A stretch of DNA of 64,000 nt from Geosporobacter ferrireducens. GTDB taxonomy: Bacteria; Bacillota; Clostridia; Peptostreptococcales; Thermotaleaceae. Location: contig NZ_CP017269.1 of assembly GCF_001750685.1 (NCBI RefSeq), positions 5,621,416-5,685,415 of the forward strand, written 5' to 3'. Shown in pieces: positions 26,125-34,180 of this stretch. Both the position numbers and the translations under genes were made by a program. The stretch's first letter is position 1, and the number at the start of each line of letters is the position of its first letter. The notes beneath the pieces are model-generated. The model made no database searches. It was given only the letters and a program-made list of their open reading frames with translations, and was not told the DNA's origin.

Positions 26125-26213
26125 AGCTTTGGAAGCCTGCACCAAGCAAAAGGGGAAAAAAGCCATAAAAAGAGGTTTGGATAAAATGAATTAAACGAGA
26201 GGAGCAAAAGAAT

Positions 26214-26576
26214 ATGATAAAGATAGCACATGTGAAAGAAACGGAAGGTCTAAATTTACCACAGGAGGTAGTAGGAGTAATTGAGTATATTGCAACGGTC
26301 CTTGATAATGAATACGGAGAAGATCGGGACGTAGATGGTGGGGATGGAGGCTATATCTTGGTGATAGAATACAAAGATGAATTTGAAAAATTGAAAGATA
26401 TTTACATAGATATGGATGATGTCATTGCTGAATATGTTGATTTAATCAAGGTGACTGATGGAGAAGACTATACTAACTCATTAATCATACTAAATAATGA
26501 GTTTGCCATATCATTAATCATGCCTGTAGCCATTACTCCAAAGAGATTACTTGATGAAATAAATATGATGGATTAG
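26214..26576 (+). CDS. Small acidic hypothetical protein
   Basis: A 120-residue protein, strongly acidic, with no recognised family. It has a central DGGDGGYILVIEY stretch followed by alternating hydrophobic/acidic strands (YIDMDDVIAEYVDLIKV) and an IILNNEFAISLIMP segment. The composition is like immunity or regulatory proteins of mobile elements, but that is only an impression. GAGAGGAG lies upstream of ATG. It follows the DUF1643 terminator. Confidence 0.65.
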   Translation: MIKIAHVKETEGLNLPQEVVGVIEYIATVLDNEYGEDRDVDGGDGGYILVIEYKDEFEKLKDIYIDMDDVIAEYVDLIKVTDGEDYTNSLIILNNEFAISLIMPVAITPKRLLDEINMMD

Positions 26577-26675
26577 AGCCTAGTGAAGAAATCAATCTTG
26601 ACTAGGTTCTTTTGTTATATATTCAATTAACAAGCTTAATAAAAAATACACGCTGCTGCAGATTTTCAGCCACAA

Positions 26676-26728
26676 AGACAATTCCAAGAAATCATTCTAA
26701 TGATAAATCCATTCATTAGGAATTGTCT
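26676..26728. repeat. Inverted repeat in the gap before the Mor-like gene
   Basis: AGACAATTCC (26676-26685) and GGAATTGTCT (26719-26728) form a perfect ten-base inverted repeat. A small hairpin ATCAT-TCTA-ATGAT lies between the arms. The 303-base interval 26577-26879 contains no gene that I can support; this is its only clear structure, and it may be an operator or a cruciform. Confidence 0.6.
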
Positions 26729-26879
26729 GAGTGTCCTCAAATGCATTCGCTTCGTATTTATTATTAATCTTTAAAGTGTAGACCTAAATGGTATTTTACA
26801 AGAGATAATTCCATGAATAATACAGAAGATTAATCAGAAGATAACAGTTAAAATTTTCCTTAGGAAAGGGGTGGTTGAA

Positions 26880-27146
26880 ATGGACGGACTAAAACCTCAT
26901 CATCTAAATGGTATATATAAAGACATTGCAAATGATTTAGGGATAGATATAGCTCTGATGATTTTCAATCACTACAGAGGACTACAGATAACATTCCCTA
27001 CAAGATTATTATGTACAGAGTATGTAAGGAGACAAGTTTCCATCGAATATAACGGTAGCAATATCAAAGAGCTTTCCTTGAAATACAGCTACTCAGAGCG
27101 ATGGATTAGAAAAATGATTGTAACAGAAGAAAAAACTAAAAGATAG
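26880..27146 (+). CDS. Mor-family transcription activator-like protein
   Basis: An 88-residue DNA-binding protein resembling the Mor/C family of phage Mu middle- and late-gene activators: ANDLGIDIALMIFNHYRGLQ, FPTRLLCTEYVRR, and a C-terminal helix-turn-helix NIKELSLKYSYSERWIRKMI. In clostridial mobile elements such proteins control operons. ATG 26880 follows AAAGGGG; an in-frame GTG at 26871 is also possible. It is 11 bases upstream of the PH/SHOCT gene, so it may control the operon of 27-31 kb. Confidence 0.78.
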   Translation: MDGLKPHHLNGIYKDIANDLGIDIALMIFNHYRGLQITFPTRLLCTEYVRRQVSIEYNGSNIKELSLKYSYSERWIRKMIVTEEKTKR

Positions 27147-27157
27147 GAGGCAGAAAA

Positions 27158-28843
27158 ATGAGTCTATTTAATAAACTCAAAAAGGCAACAGAAGATATTA
27201 AGAAAACCCTAGACGATGCTAATATCATGGAGAAGGCTAAGGGAGCTACTGATACGATTAAAAGTAAAGTAGATGAAGTGAGTTCTAAATTGTCAAAATC
27301 CAAAACGGAAACTCTAATTGTTAAAGGGAAGAAGGAATACTGGCTGAATCATTTACCTAGTCAGCTAGAAAAGGAATCCTTTAAAAATATTTCAGTAAAT
27401 AATAATCACCAAATAGAAGCCAAGTATTCTAAAATAGCAATGAATGCAGGAGGAAGGGGAAATATAAAGATTTCCTTTGTTGACTTAGATGGAGAAAACA
27501 CCAAGGCAACCATAGAAATCAGTGTTGCTGTAGATACAGCTACCTCCATGCAGGTTAACTATAAAAACATATATGAGGCTGTTAGGAAATCCTTTGGTGA
27601 GGATGCAATTGTAGCAGGAGAGGAATTTAAAGGAATCTACGATGATGTGGTAAAGGATAGACAAGATAAGATCCAGGATTTAAAAGACAATGGCTTGGAT
27701 AAATTAAAATTCCAGTCAGCCGAGAAGAAACAGGAACTTGAAGCTCAAGAAAGAATGGCACAGGTTGTTCTGTCGGAAAAGATCGATAGGCTTGAACACA
27801 GCATTAATGGAGGACAAGGAATAATCGCCAAGTATCCAAAGGGGAAATTAACCGAATTTACAAAGGAGTTCTACGAAAAGCTTTGTATGCCAGGTACAAA
27901 GTGGGAATACACCAAACTAAGCTTTCATCCATACATAACAGATAAAGCCATTACTAAAGTCAAAAGCTCCTTTGCAACAGACCTAGATGAAAAAGAAACT
28001 CCACTGGTACTCTACGCAGGATTCATTAAGGAAGGCTTTCTCATTACTGATAAACACATTTACTTTAGAATGAAGGAAAAAAATATTAGTCACCCTTACA
28101 AAGGAAAAATTGATATAAACATGATTCATTCAATGAAGGTAAAGGAGCTAAGTAAGGAAGGAACTGCCCTCTTCCTTAACAATGAACAATTCTTTTACAT
28201 AGATACCGATAGTAACTCCTATGATGCACTAAACCTAAAGAAGTACTTAGACAAATTGAATCAGGGAGACTTCCATATCCCAAATCAGGAGATTTCAGCA
28301 GTACTGGAAGAAAAGATTGAACCAAAGCTATTAAACAGGATTAAAGGCTTCCTCTATGAAGATGAATATATCCTATATCTAGCCTTTGGATTGGATTCCA
28401 TTACTGCAAGGGATTGGGTTGTATGTACTACCCAGAGATTAGTTTTGATTAATCGAGAAATGTTTGGCTTGTCAGAGCAGATAAAGCAATTTGAATATGA
28501 GAACATTACCTCCATCTCAACTGCCAAGTCAACAGATGCTGGATTACTTACAGATCTACTTGCTACAGCATTTAAACAATGTGACCTAGAAATCTATGTC
28601 GCAGGTTCTAACTTTAGAATTGAAACCCTAAATAGAATTGAAGCAGAGCGAGTCATTAAAGTAGTGAATGAATATAGAAGGAAAAGCAAAGCTGCTCCCG
28701 TAGCTGCCAGTAGAGAGGAAGGAAGAAGTCAAGGGGAGGATATCTTAGCCCAAATTGAAAAACTGGCTAATCTAAAAAACAATGGAATACTTACGGAAGA
28801 AGAATTTCAATCCAAGAAGTCAGAGCTACTGGCTAAACTATAA
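27158..28843 (+). CDS. PH-like domain protein with C-terminal SHOCT domain
   Basis: A 561-residue cytoplasmic protein. An amphipathic helical N-terminus (KKATEDIKKTLDDANIMEKA) is followed by a mixed domain and a coiled region near 190-215. Two regions look like bacterial PH/YokE-type domains, at about 275-350 (GFLITDKHIYFRMKEKN) and 405-500 (EDEYILYLAFG, VVCTTQRLVLINREMFG). The last 32 residues (ILAQIEKLANLKNNGILTEE onward) are a typical SHOCT oligomerisation domain. AGGAGG precedes ATG. Role unknown; such proteins occur on phages and mobile elements. Confidence 0.8.
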   Translation: MSLFNKLKKATEDIKKTLDDANIMEKAKGATDTIKSKVDEVSSKLSKSKTETLIVKGKKEYWLNHLPSQLEKESFKNISVNNNHQIEAKYSKIAMNAGGRGNIKISFVDLDGENTKATIEISVAVDTATSMQVNYKNIYEAVRKSFGEDAIVAGEEFKGIYDDVVKDRQDKIQDLKDNGLDKLKFQSAEKKQELEAQERMAQVVLSEKIDRLEHSINGGQGIIAKYPKGKLTEFTKEFYEKLCMPGTKWEYTKLSFHPYITDKAITKVKSSFATDLDEKETPLVLYAGFIKEGFLITDKHIYFRMKEKNISHPYKGKIDINMIHSMKVKELSKEGTALFLNNEQFFYIDTDSNSYDALNLKKYLDKLNQGDFHIPNQEISAVLEEKIEPKLLNRIKGFLYEDEYILYLAFGLDSITARDWVVCTTQRLVLINREMFGLSEQIKQFEYENITSISTAKSTDAGLLTDLLATAFKQCDLEIYVAGSNFRIETLNRIEAERVIKVVNEYRRKSKAAPVAASREEGRSQGEDILAQIEKLANLKNNGILTEEEFQSKKSELLAKL

Positions 28844-28865
28844 GATAACAGAAAGGATGAAAAAT

Positions 28866-29789
28866 TTGAATAAGACAAAATTTATAATACTAATGATAGT
28901 TACCTTAATGATATTGACAGTAACAGGCTGCAGTAAAGATACCCAGGAGGTAGCCAACAATGACAGCCAAACACAACAATCACAGGAACTGGATATAGAG
29001 GCAGAGGAAGACACTGATATTATTGGTGTAAAAGCAGATGACTATGAAATAGGAGAATATGCTTTAGTTGTAGAAGGGGAATTAATCTACTTTGAGGGAT
29101 TAGGTAGAGATGATAACAGGGTCTATTTTGTTGAACGATACTTTGATGAAGGGGAAACACCTCCCACCTATGATGACATAGTAAGAAATCCCCAACAATG
29201 GCAGTATAAACCCATTACATTTAAAGCAGAAGTGGGACATATCCTTGAAGAAGAAGGCAATTACTATGTTCTTCAAATGAATACGAGATGGAATAATCAA
29301 ATAAATCCCAACCCAATTATTATTCAGTACACAAAAGGAACGGAAGATTCAAGAATACTTCCAGGGGATAGGATGGTGTTCTGGGGATACTCATCTGGAT
29401 TAGGAGAATTTATAAATGGAAATGGACAGACGATGAATTTGCCCATGGCATCGGTAAATACCATGATAAATACAGGAAGTTCAGTTATAAAGACCACCCC
29501 AGCAATTAAAGACTTTGAAGCTAATATAGTATATTACATAAAAGACGGAAAAAACTTTATCACAGCCATAGATTCCCAAAACAATGTAAAATGGCAGTAT
29601 AAAGAAATTGATAATTACTACCCTCATTACATCACCCATACAGAGGAAGGTAAGATAGTAGTAACCGCTATAGCCACCAAATTAGATGCTAATAAAGGGG
29701 CTATCGTCAATGTAACTGGAGAATTTGTTTTTGATAAGGAAGGGAACCTAATTCAAAAACCCGAAGACATTGAAAATATTGTAAGATAA
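28866..29789 (+). CDS. Lipoprotein, function unknown
   Basis: About 307 residues. A signal sequence (FIILMIVTLMILTVTGC) ends in lipobox VTGC, so the mature protein should be lipid-anchored outside the membrane. An acidic linker follows. A region near residues 110-200 (PITFKAEVGHILEEEGNYYVLQ, GDRMVFWGYSSGLGEF) may be a small beta-barrel domain. The last 70 residues (NIVYYIKDGKNFITAIDSQN) look like a beta-rich repeat. TTG 28866 is preferred because AAAGGA is eight bases upstream; ATG 28857 overlaps that site. It follows the PH/SHOCT gene by 22 bases. Confidence 0.75.
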   Translation: MNKTKFIILMIVTLMILTVTGCSKDTQEVANNDSQTQQSQELDIEAEEDTDIIGVKADDYEIGEYALVVEGELIYFEGLGRDDNRVYFVERYFDEGETPPTYDDIVRNPQQWQYKPITFKAEVGHILEEEGNYYVLQMNTRWNNQINPNPIIIQYTKGTEDSRILPGDRMVFWGYSSGLGEFINGNGQTMNLPMASVNTMINTGSSVIKTTPAIKDFEANIVYYIKDGKNFITAIDSQNNVKWQYKEIDNYYPHYITHTEEGKIVVTAIATKLDANKGAIVNVTGEFVFDKEGNLIQKPEDIENIVR

Positions 29790-29813
29790 CACTTAAAGAA
29801 ATAATGAACTGAT

Positions 29814-29852
29814 AATAACCTCAATCTTTAAATAGATTGGGGTTATTATTTT
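29814..29852 (+). terminator. Terminator after the lipoprotein gene
   Basis: AATAACCTCAATCT (29814-29827) pairs with AGATTGGGGTTATT (29834-29847), 14 pairs with one G-T, then ATTTTA. Confidence 0.88.
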
Positions 29853-29903
29853 ACCCAAAACATAGTAGGAAGGCAGGTGTAGGGGAAAGACATAAGTTTT
29901 TCC

Positions 29904-30185
29904 ATGATAATGAGAACACCAGATAGAAACAGTAATTACATTGAGGAAGAGTTTAAAAATATGAAATTTGCAAACCAAATTGATACTATCATTCATTCCA
30001 TGATAACCAGTGAAGCAATCATAAAAATCATAATAAATACCATTAATAGTCAATCAAAGCCCCAAAGTAATGAAGTTGTTGAGGCTTTAAAAAAGGTTAA
30101 GGAATTAAGTAATGTTGCTAATTCCATTACATCAGGAATCATTGACAGTATCATCAATAACCAGCAGGGTAAAAGGGAGGTGTAA
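29904..30185 (+). CDS. Small hypothetical protein
   Basis: A 93-residue frame with no recognised domain. It is mostly helical (FANQIDTIIHSMITSEAIIK, VVEALKKVKELSNVANSITS). No good ribosome binding site is adjacent to ATG 29904: the GGGGAAA tract lies about 16 bases away and can fold against TTTTTCC directly before the start. Expression may be structured-leader dependent or the start may be wrong. The next gene (RadC-like) begins 23 bases downstream. Confidence 0.5.
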   Translation: MIMRTPDRNSNYIEEEFKNMKFANQIDTIIHSMITSEAIIKIIINTINSQSKPQSNEVVEALKKVKELSNVANSITSGIIDSIINNQQGKREV

Positions 30186-30208
30186 GGAGTACATCAAACC
30201 TCCTAAAA

Positions 30209-30667
30209 ATGAAAAAACAAATGCAAGCTAAAAGAGTGGATATCGTTAAAATAAAAATGGTTAAGGAAAGCTCCATACTATATGCCAAGCGAAGAATCAA
30301 TTCGCCATCTGATGGGGTCGACTTGGTTAAGGATTTTTTAGAAGGAGAAGATCGGGAGTGTTTTCTGGCAGTTTTTGTTAACACAAAAAATGAACCGACT
30401 GCAATCCATACTGTAAGTATAGGTACATTAAATGCCTCTTTAATCCACCCAAGGGAATTGTTTAAAGTGGCGATAAATGCTAATAGTTCAGGCATATTAT
30501 TATTCCATAATCATCCCAGTGGTGACCCAACACCAAGTCAGGAGGATATAAGCATAACCAAAAGATTAGTTGAGGCAGGGAATATAATGGGGATTAAGAT
30601 ATTAGACCACTGTATTCTAGGAGATAACAGTAAGTTTTACAGCTTTAAGGAAAATAATCTAATTTAG
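30209..30667 (+). CDS. RadC-like JAB/MPN-domain protein
   Basis: A 152-residue single-domain RadC-type protein. The JAMM metal motif is intact: HNHPSGDPTPSQED gives H-x-H and the later Ser/Asp. LNASLIHPRELFKVAI and IKILDHCILG are family landmarks. It lacks the N-terminal HhH domain of chromosomal RadC, as usual for copies on mobile elements. Metalloprotease or DNA-related roles have been proposed for the family; none is established. Confidence 0.88.
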   Translation: MKKQMQAKRVDIVKIKMVKESSILYAKRRINSPSDGVDLVKDFLEGEDRECFLAVFVNTKNEPTAIHTVSIGTLNASLIHPRELFKVAINANSSGILLFHNHPSGDPTPSQEDISITKRLVEAGNIMGIKILDHCILGDNSKFYSFKENNLI

Positions 30668-30693
30668 CTAGTATCGAAAGGAGAGAAGACGGA

Positions 30694-30768
30694 ATGCAAT
30701 GGTTTGTATTAGGATTTGTATGCACTTTAACAGTTTTAATAGTGATTGAAGAAGTAGTCATAAATTAG
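30694..30768 (+). CDS. Tiny single-span membrane peptide (24 aa)
   Basis: ATG 30694 follows AAAGGAG at about ten bases and encodes a 24-residue peptide, almost all of it a hydrophobic helix (WFVLGFVCTLTVLIVI) ending EEVVIN. It lies 26 bases after the RadC-like gene and 15 bases before another small frame. Such peptides could be toxins, regulators or noise; coding status is inferred from the binding site and spacing. Confidence 0.45.
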   Translation: MQWFVLGFVCTLTVLIVIEEVVIN

Positions 30769-30783
30769 AAAGGGTGAAGGACA

Positions 30784-30903
30784 GTGATAAGTTTTCTTGC
30801 AACAATTGCAACAGTAAAAGCCATTGAATATTTTACCCTAGGGGCTACACTTGGAGTAAGTATTTATTCGACTTCTAGGAAGTCTAGGAAGGTCAAAAGA
30901 TAA
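30784..30903 (+). CDS. Tiny membrane peptide with basic tail (39 aa)
   Basis: GTG 30784 after GAAGGA encodes 39 residues: a hydrophobic N-terminus (FLATIATVKAIEYFTLGATL) and a strongly basic end (TSRKSRKVKR). This is the layout of a single-span membrane peptide with cytoplasmic tail. It ends inside the 13-base inverted repeat at 30902-30937, which may serve as its terminator. No family recognised. Confidence 0.45.
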   Translation: MISFLATIATVKAIEYFTLGATLGVSIYSTSRKSRKVKR

Positions 30904-30937
30904 ATTAGTATTAATTATTATTAGTTAATACTAATTT
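30902..30937. repeat. Perfect 13-bp inverted repeat
   Basis: AAATTAGTATTAA (30902-30914) and TTAATACTAATTT (30925-30937) are exact reverse complements around a ten-base loop. The stem is AT-only save one pair per arm and has no T run after it. It starts the unusual noncoding stretch 30904-31305. Confidence 0.8.
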
Positions 30938-30950
30938 AAGACTTAACGGA

Positions 30951-30976
30951 ATCACCTCTTTGGGGGTGATTTTTTT
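30951..30976 (+). terminator. Intrinsic terminator
   Basis: ATCACCTC (30951-30958) pairs with GGGGTGAT (30963-30970), loop TTTG, then six T residues. Confidence 0.82.
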
Positions 30977-30977
30977 G

Positions 30978-31305
30978 GGCATCGCAAGGAGAAAAACTCT
31001 CCCACCAGACCACCATAAAACCACAAGAACCCCCTTTTGGGGGAAGGGGAAACCCTTGGTAAACCAACAAAAAAGCTTTGCCCTCCCTTCTCCCACCTTC
31101 CTTAGAAAGAAAACTATAATAGAATACCCTTCTTTTGTCCTAAAAATAAAAAAACAAAAGGAAAAACTAAGGGGGGAAGGGGGAAACATGTCCAAAATGT
31201 CGGAAAACAAAGAAGAAAAATCTCCCACTCAAGGGGAAGTTTGGCGGAGAAAGGGGAGGGAGTGCTTAAAACAAAATTAGACTATCATAATCTAATGCCA
31301 ATAGA
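30978..31305. other. Noncoding stretch of skewed composition, unassigned
   Basis: Between the terminator and the minus-strand HTH gene lies about 330 bases with patches of C- or G-only tracts (CCCCCTTTTGGGGG hairpin near 31030, CCCTCCCTTCTCCCACCTTCC near 31080, GGGGGGAAGGGGG near 31171). A frame over the whole region reads like translated simple sequence and I do not call it a gene. It may be an origin of transfer or a protein-binding region, but there is no relaxase gene to support that. Confidence 0.5.
31188..31280 (+). CDS. Possible 30-residue peptide
   Basis: ATG 31188 follows GGGGAAGGGGGAAAC and opens 30 codons rich in Lys/Glu (MSKMSENKEEKSPTQGEVW). It has a ribosome binding site and a codon pattern more normal than the surrounding G/C-tract DNA. 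It may be a real small gene or chance. Confidence 0.25.
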   Translation: MSKMSENKEEKSPTQGEVWRRKGRECLKQN

Positions 31306-31788
31306 TTAAGTATTTTGATTTGTTGTATAACCTGATTTTATTAATTGGATACCATACCAAAAAGTTGTATAGCAAATGTCAAAGTCATCTGGTAAGCGGT
31401 TAACAACTCCATCAATTTCTAACTCTTCGTCACATTCTTCTATAAACTGATAGTACATATCTGTGTAAGACAACTTAGAATTTAATGGTTCATTGGAAAG
31501 TATATAGTGCTTAATTCTCTTTAAGACCACGTCCGATAGTTTTCTCTTGCCTCGATTAACTACTGAGTAGTCATCAGAAAGGATAATCTCATCTAAATAC
31601 AAATCAACATTTGTGTCATCCACATGAATACCTTTACTTTCCAATACAGATAAATTTTCAGTAAAGCTGGTAAGGTATCTTTTTACTGTATTTCTATGGA
31701 ATCCACTTTTTTTTGAAATTTCTCGGTGAGATGAATTCTTCCCAAACCATAAATGAAAAAGCAGTTTCCTTTCTTCATAAGATAGCAT
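31306..31788 (-). CDS. Helix-turn-helix protein, island type A
   Basis: A 160-residue protein. The N-terminus is a resolvase/transposase-like helix-turn-helix (EISKKSGFHRNTVKRYLTSF, residues 23-42). A middle region NRGKRKLSDVVLKRIKHYIL (78-97) resembles RKKRVLTDEVIGYILEISRL in the HTH protein at 33317-33754, so the two are distant relatives. It looks like the DNA-binding part of an IS21-type transposase or a regulator; no DDE catalytic domain is present. It is transcribed toward the island's left end, away from the internally duplicated protein. Confidence 0.7.
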   Translation of the reverse strand: MLSYEERKLLFHLWFGKNSSHREISKKSGFHRNTVKRYLTSFTENLSVLESKGIHVDDTNVDLYLDEIILSDDYSVVNRGKRKLSDVVLKRIKHYILSNEPLNSKLSYTDMYYQFIEECDEELEIDGVVNRLPDDFDICYTTFWYGIQLIKSGYTTNQNT

Positions 31789-32021
31789 GTCAAGAAACCT
31801 CCTTAAACCTGTTTTATCAAATTATATCAAAAAATAAAGTGGTACACAATTTAGTTGAAAAGTTGAGGTTCGAACACATAACTAGATAAAAATTCTTGGC
31901 TACCAAGTCTAAGCTCATAAAGATAGACCAAGGAAATCTTAGGAGAAAGGAGCGTAGCCTGTCTTAAAGGCAGGGAGTTGATGAATTAAAATTAACTTAA
32001 ATATCTAAGGAGGAGTTTTTA

Positions 32022-33242
32022 ATGACAAAGTATGAATTTCCATGGAGAGAAAAAAATATTGATTTTAAAAATTATATTATTGAAGAACGAAAGAAGTATG
32101 ACGAATTGTATTTAGATGATGATTTTAACTTTTGGCGAGATAATAGTGGAAATTTAGAAGAAAGAGAGTATATATGTTTAAAAGCTACATTTTGTGGCAT
32201 TGATTCTAAGCGATTTGTGGAATATTATGAGTATTTTAAAGATGATGATAATGAAGTATATAGTAGTAATGTCGAGGTTATCAAAAAAAATAAAGAAGCC
32301 ATTGCAAGATTGCAGCAAATTGATTTTGTGGAAGTGCTTAAAGATGATTTTTTTAAAGATGTTTTTTTTGAAGATGAATCTGTTGAGGATGATGCAGAGA
32401 AATTTGATTATACAGTCATATCTGAATTTTTAATTCCAAAAGATATAGGGATAATGGAGGGTCTAAATATTGATCAAATTGTTAATCAATGGGTGATATA
32501 TATTGCAGATACTTGCAATTTAATACTGAAGGATTATTCTATAGAGTATATTCGAAGAATTACTCTTAAGAACGTACTGTATGATAACGTAAATGATTTA
32601 TTTAATCTATTAAGTGTGTTAGGATATAAGGTCGAAAACAAGCCTTACAAGATTCACTTAGACAAATTCATATGTAGAGAAGAAGACCAGTTTTTGAATG
32701 ACTATTTAGAAGAGCGTAGAAGTTATCATAATGAGATACAAAGAAACTTCCATTTTAAAAAAAATGAAGAATTAGAAGCTTACTTTGATAATTCATATGA
32801 AATTGATGGGAGACAGGAATACTTATATTTTGAGGCTATCTGCGCTAGAGTAGATGCTAAGGAATTCTTTCATTATAGTCATTTAAGCGATGAAGAATAC
32901 TTAAATGAAATGAGAGAGGCTGGATATAAAGTTAAAGATATAGAGGGCATAGGATATCTTGATATTGAAGAGGAAACTGTGGGTCATATAGGGGAATTCA
33001 CCGTTATATCCAAGTTTAACTTGCCTAAGAATACCAACATACTTAAGGGTGTGAGTATTGCTTCGATTATTGATCAATGGGCTAAATACATTGAAAAAGC
33101 AGGTAACATAAAGTTGATGTATTATGATATAACGTATCAAGATTGCTCTTATAGGAAGAACAAAAGAGTGAATAGTGAGCCATATAAAGTAAATGATTTA
33201 TTTCATATATTAAATGTATTAGGCTATCAAATCACCAAGTAA
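32022..33242 (+). CDS. Internally duplicated protein, function unknown
   Basis: A 406-residue acidic protein made of two related halves. Copy A spans about 20-204 and copy B about 239-404. Matching blocks include FDYTVISEFLIPKDIGIMEG with EFTVISKFNLPKNTNILKG, IDQIVNQWVIYI with IASIIDQWAKYI, and VNDLFNLLSVLGYKV with VNDLFHILNVLGYQI. No known family is recognised. AGGAGG precedes ATG. It lies between two related minus-strand HTH genes, giving a compact three-gene unit. Confidence 0.72.
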   Translation: MTKYEFPWREKNIDFKNYIIEERKKYDELYLDDDFNFWRDNSGNLEEREYICLKATFCGIDSKRFVEYYEYFKDDDNEVYSSNVEVIKKNKEAIARLQQIDFVEVLKDDFFKDVFFEDESVEDDAEKFDYTVISEFLIPKDIGIMEGLNIDQIVNQWVIYIADTCNLILKDYSIEYIRRITLKNVLYDNVNDLFNLLSVLGYKVENKPYKIHLDKFICREEDQFLNDYLEERRSYHNEIQRNFHFKKNEELEAYFDNSYEIDGRQEYLYFEAICARVDAKEFFHYSHLSDEEYLNEMREAGYKVKDIEGIGYLDIEEETVGHIGEFTVISKFNLPKNTNILKGVSIASIIDQWAKYIEKAGNIKLMYYDITYQDCSYRKNKRVNSEPYKVNDLFHILNVLGYQITK

Positions 33243-33316
33243 AATTGCTTGGATTAAGAGTTTCGGTGTAATTAAACTACAGTATAACCTACAATCTCCA
33301 TAATAGGGATTGTAGG

Positions 33317-33754
33317 TTATTTATTTTTTAAAGCCCTTCCAATAGATGAAGCACTAAGCTCACCTAGCGGAGAATTCCGCAATTGAGGGGTTTTGTGTAT
33401 ATAGTTATAGATTTCAGTCGAGCTTGTTGTATTTAGCAATCTAGAGATTTCTAAAATATAACCTATTACTTCATCGGTAAGAACTCTTTTCTTTCTGGTA
33501 GAGTTATTAGCTGTGATTTCGTCAATGTAATCTTGCCAGTTTAATATAATAAACTCATCTGATTCTTCAATGGTACACTTTCCCTCAAGGATTAGGCTTG
33601 ACTTAAGCCCATTCAGATTATTTTCCATTAATTTAATATATTTATTAACCGAGTTGTAGTGAACATTGCCTAACTTACTCGATATTTTTCGAACAGATAA
33701 CCCCTCGATAAATCTCAATTCAAAGATATTAACAATGATTTCCTTTTCAATCAA
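33317..33754 (-). CDS. Helix-turn-helix protein, island type B
   Basis: A 145-residue protein with an N-terminal helix-turn-helix (GLSVRKISSKLGNVHYNSVN, about 18-37). A C-terminal region (STRKKRVLTDEVIGYILEIS) resembles the HTH protein at 31306. TTG start after AAAGGGGTG. No catalytic transposase domain. Its promoter would lie in or beside the 147-bp repeat array at 33795, so it might bind those repeats; that is inference from position. Confidence 0.68.
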   Translation of the reverse strand: MIEKEIIVNIFELRFIEGLSVRKISSKLGNVHYNSVNKYIKLMENNLNGLKSSLILEGKCTIEESDEFIILNWQDYIDEITANNSTRKKRVLTDEVIGYILEISRLLNTTSSTEIYNYIHKTPQLRNSPLGELSASSIGRALKNK

Positions 33755-33794
33755 GGTATAACACCCCTTTCTCCTAAGATAATCATATCATACA

Positions 33795-34180
33795 TGTCAC
33801 AAAATTAGTGAAAAAATAATTAGTAACCAATATAGTATTGAAGATATCATTAATTCCAATACCAATCTGAAGTAAGAAGGTAAGGCTGTTAGTCTGTAAA
33901 GAGTGGTTAGAACCGCTATAGAGTAGGTAATAGTCATGAAGTGTCACAAGATTAGTGAAAAAGTTAGCTATTAAACAATTATAGTGTATAGATATGATTA
34001 TCTTCAATAGCATCTTAGGGAAAGGAGGTAAAGCTGCTAGCCAGTAAATAGTAGTCAGTACATTGAAAGGAGAGTTGATAGCCTACAGGTGTCACAGAAT
34101 TAGTGAAAAAATATTGATGGACCAATTAATTAGGGCTTAGTATTCAGTTCAATATTATCTTAGAGAGAGGGGGTGATACG
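33795..34180 (+). repeat. Three diverged 147-148-bp direct repeats upstream of the DUF927 gene
   Basis: A 21-base motif TGTCACA(A/G)(A/G)(A/T)TTAGTGAAAAA occurs at 33795, 33942 and 34090, spaced 147 and 148 bases. Similarity extends through the units: GGTAAGGCTGTTAGTCTGTAA (unit 1) matches GGTAAAGCTGCTAGCCAGTAA (unit 2), and ATCTTAGGGAAAGGAGGT (unit 2) matches ATCTTAGAGAGAGGGGGT (unit 3). The last copy supplies the ribosome binding site of the DUF927 gene. Each motif contains TCAC-N7-GTGA, an operator-like dyad. The array may be an origin-type iteron set or a regulatory leader. Confidence 0.8.

Noticed and set aside
30960..31280. 106-residue plus-strand protein
   Set aside because: The sequence reads as translated G- and C-tract DNA, starts inside a terminator and has no ribosome binding site or family.
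33795..34110. CRISPR-like array (three similar 21-mers)
   Set aside because: Only three copies, spaced about 147 bases, with similarity in the intervening DNA as well. No cas genes are present.
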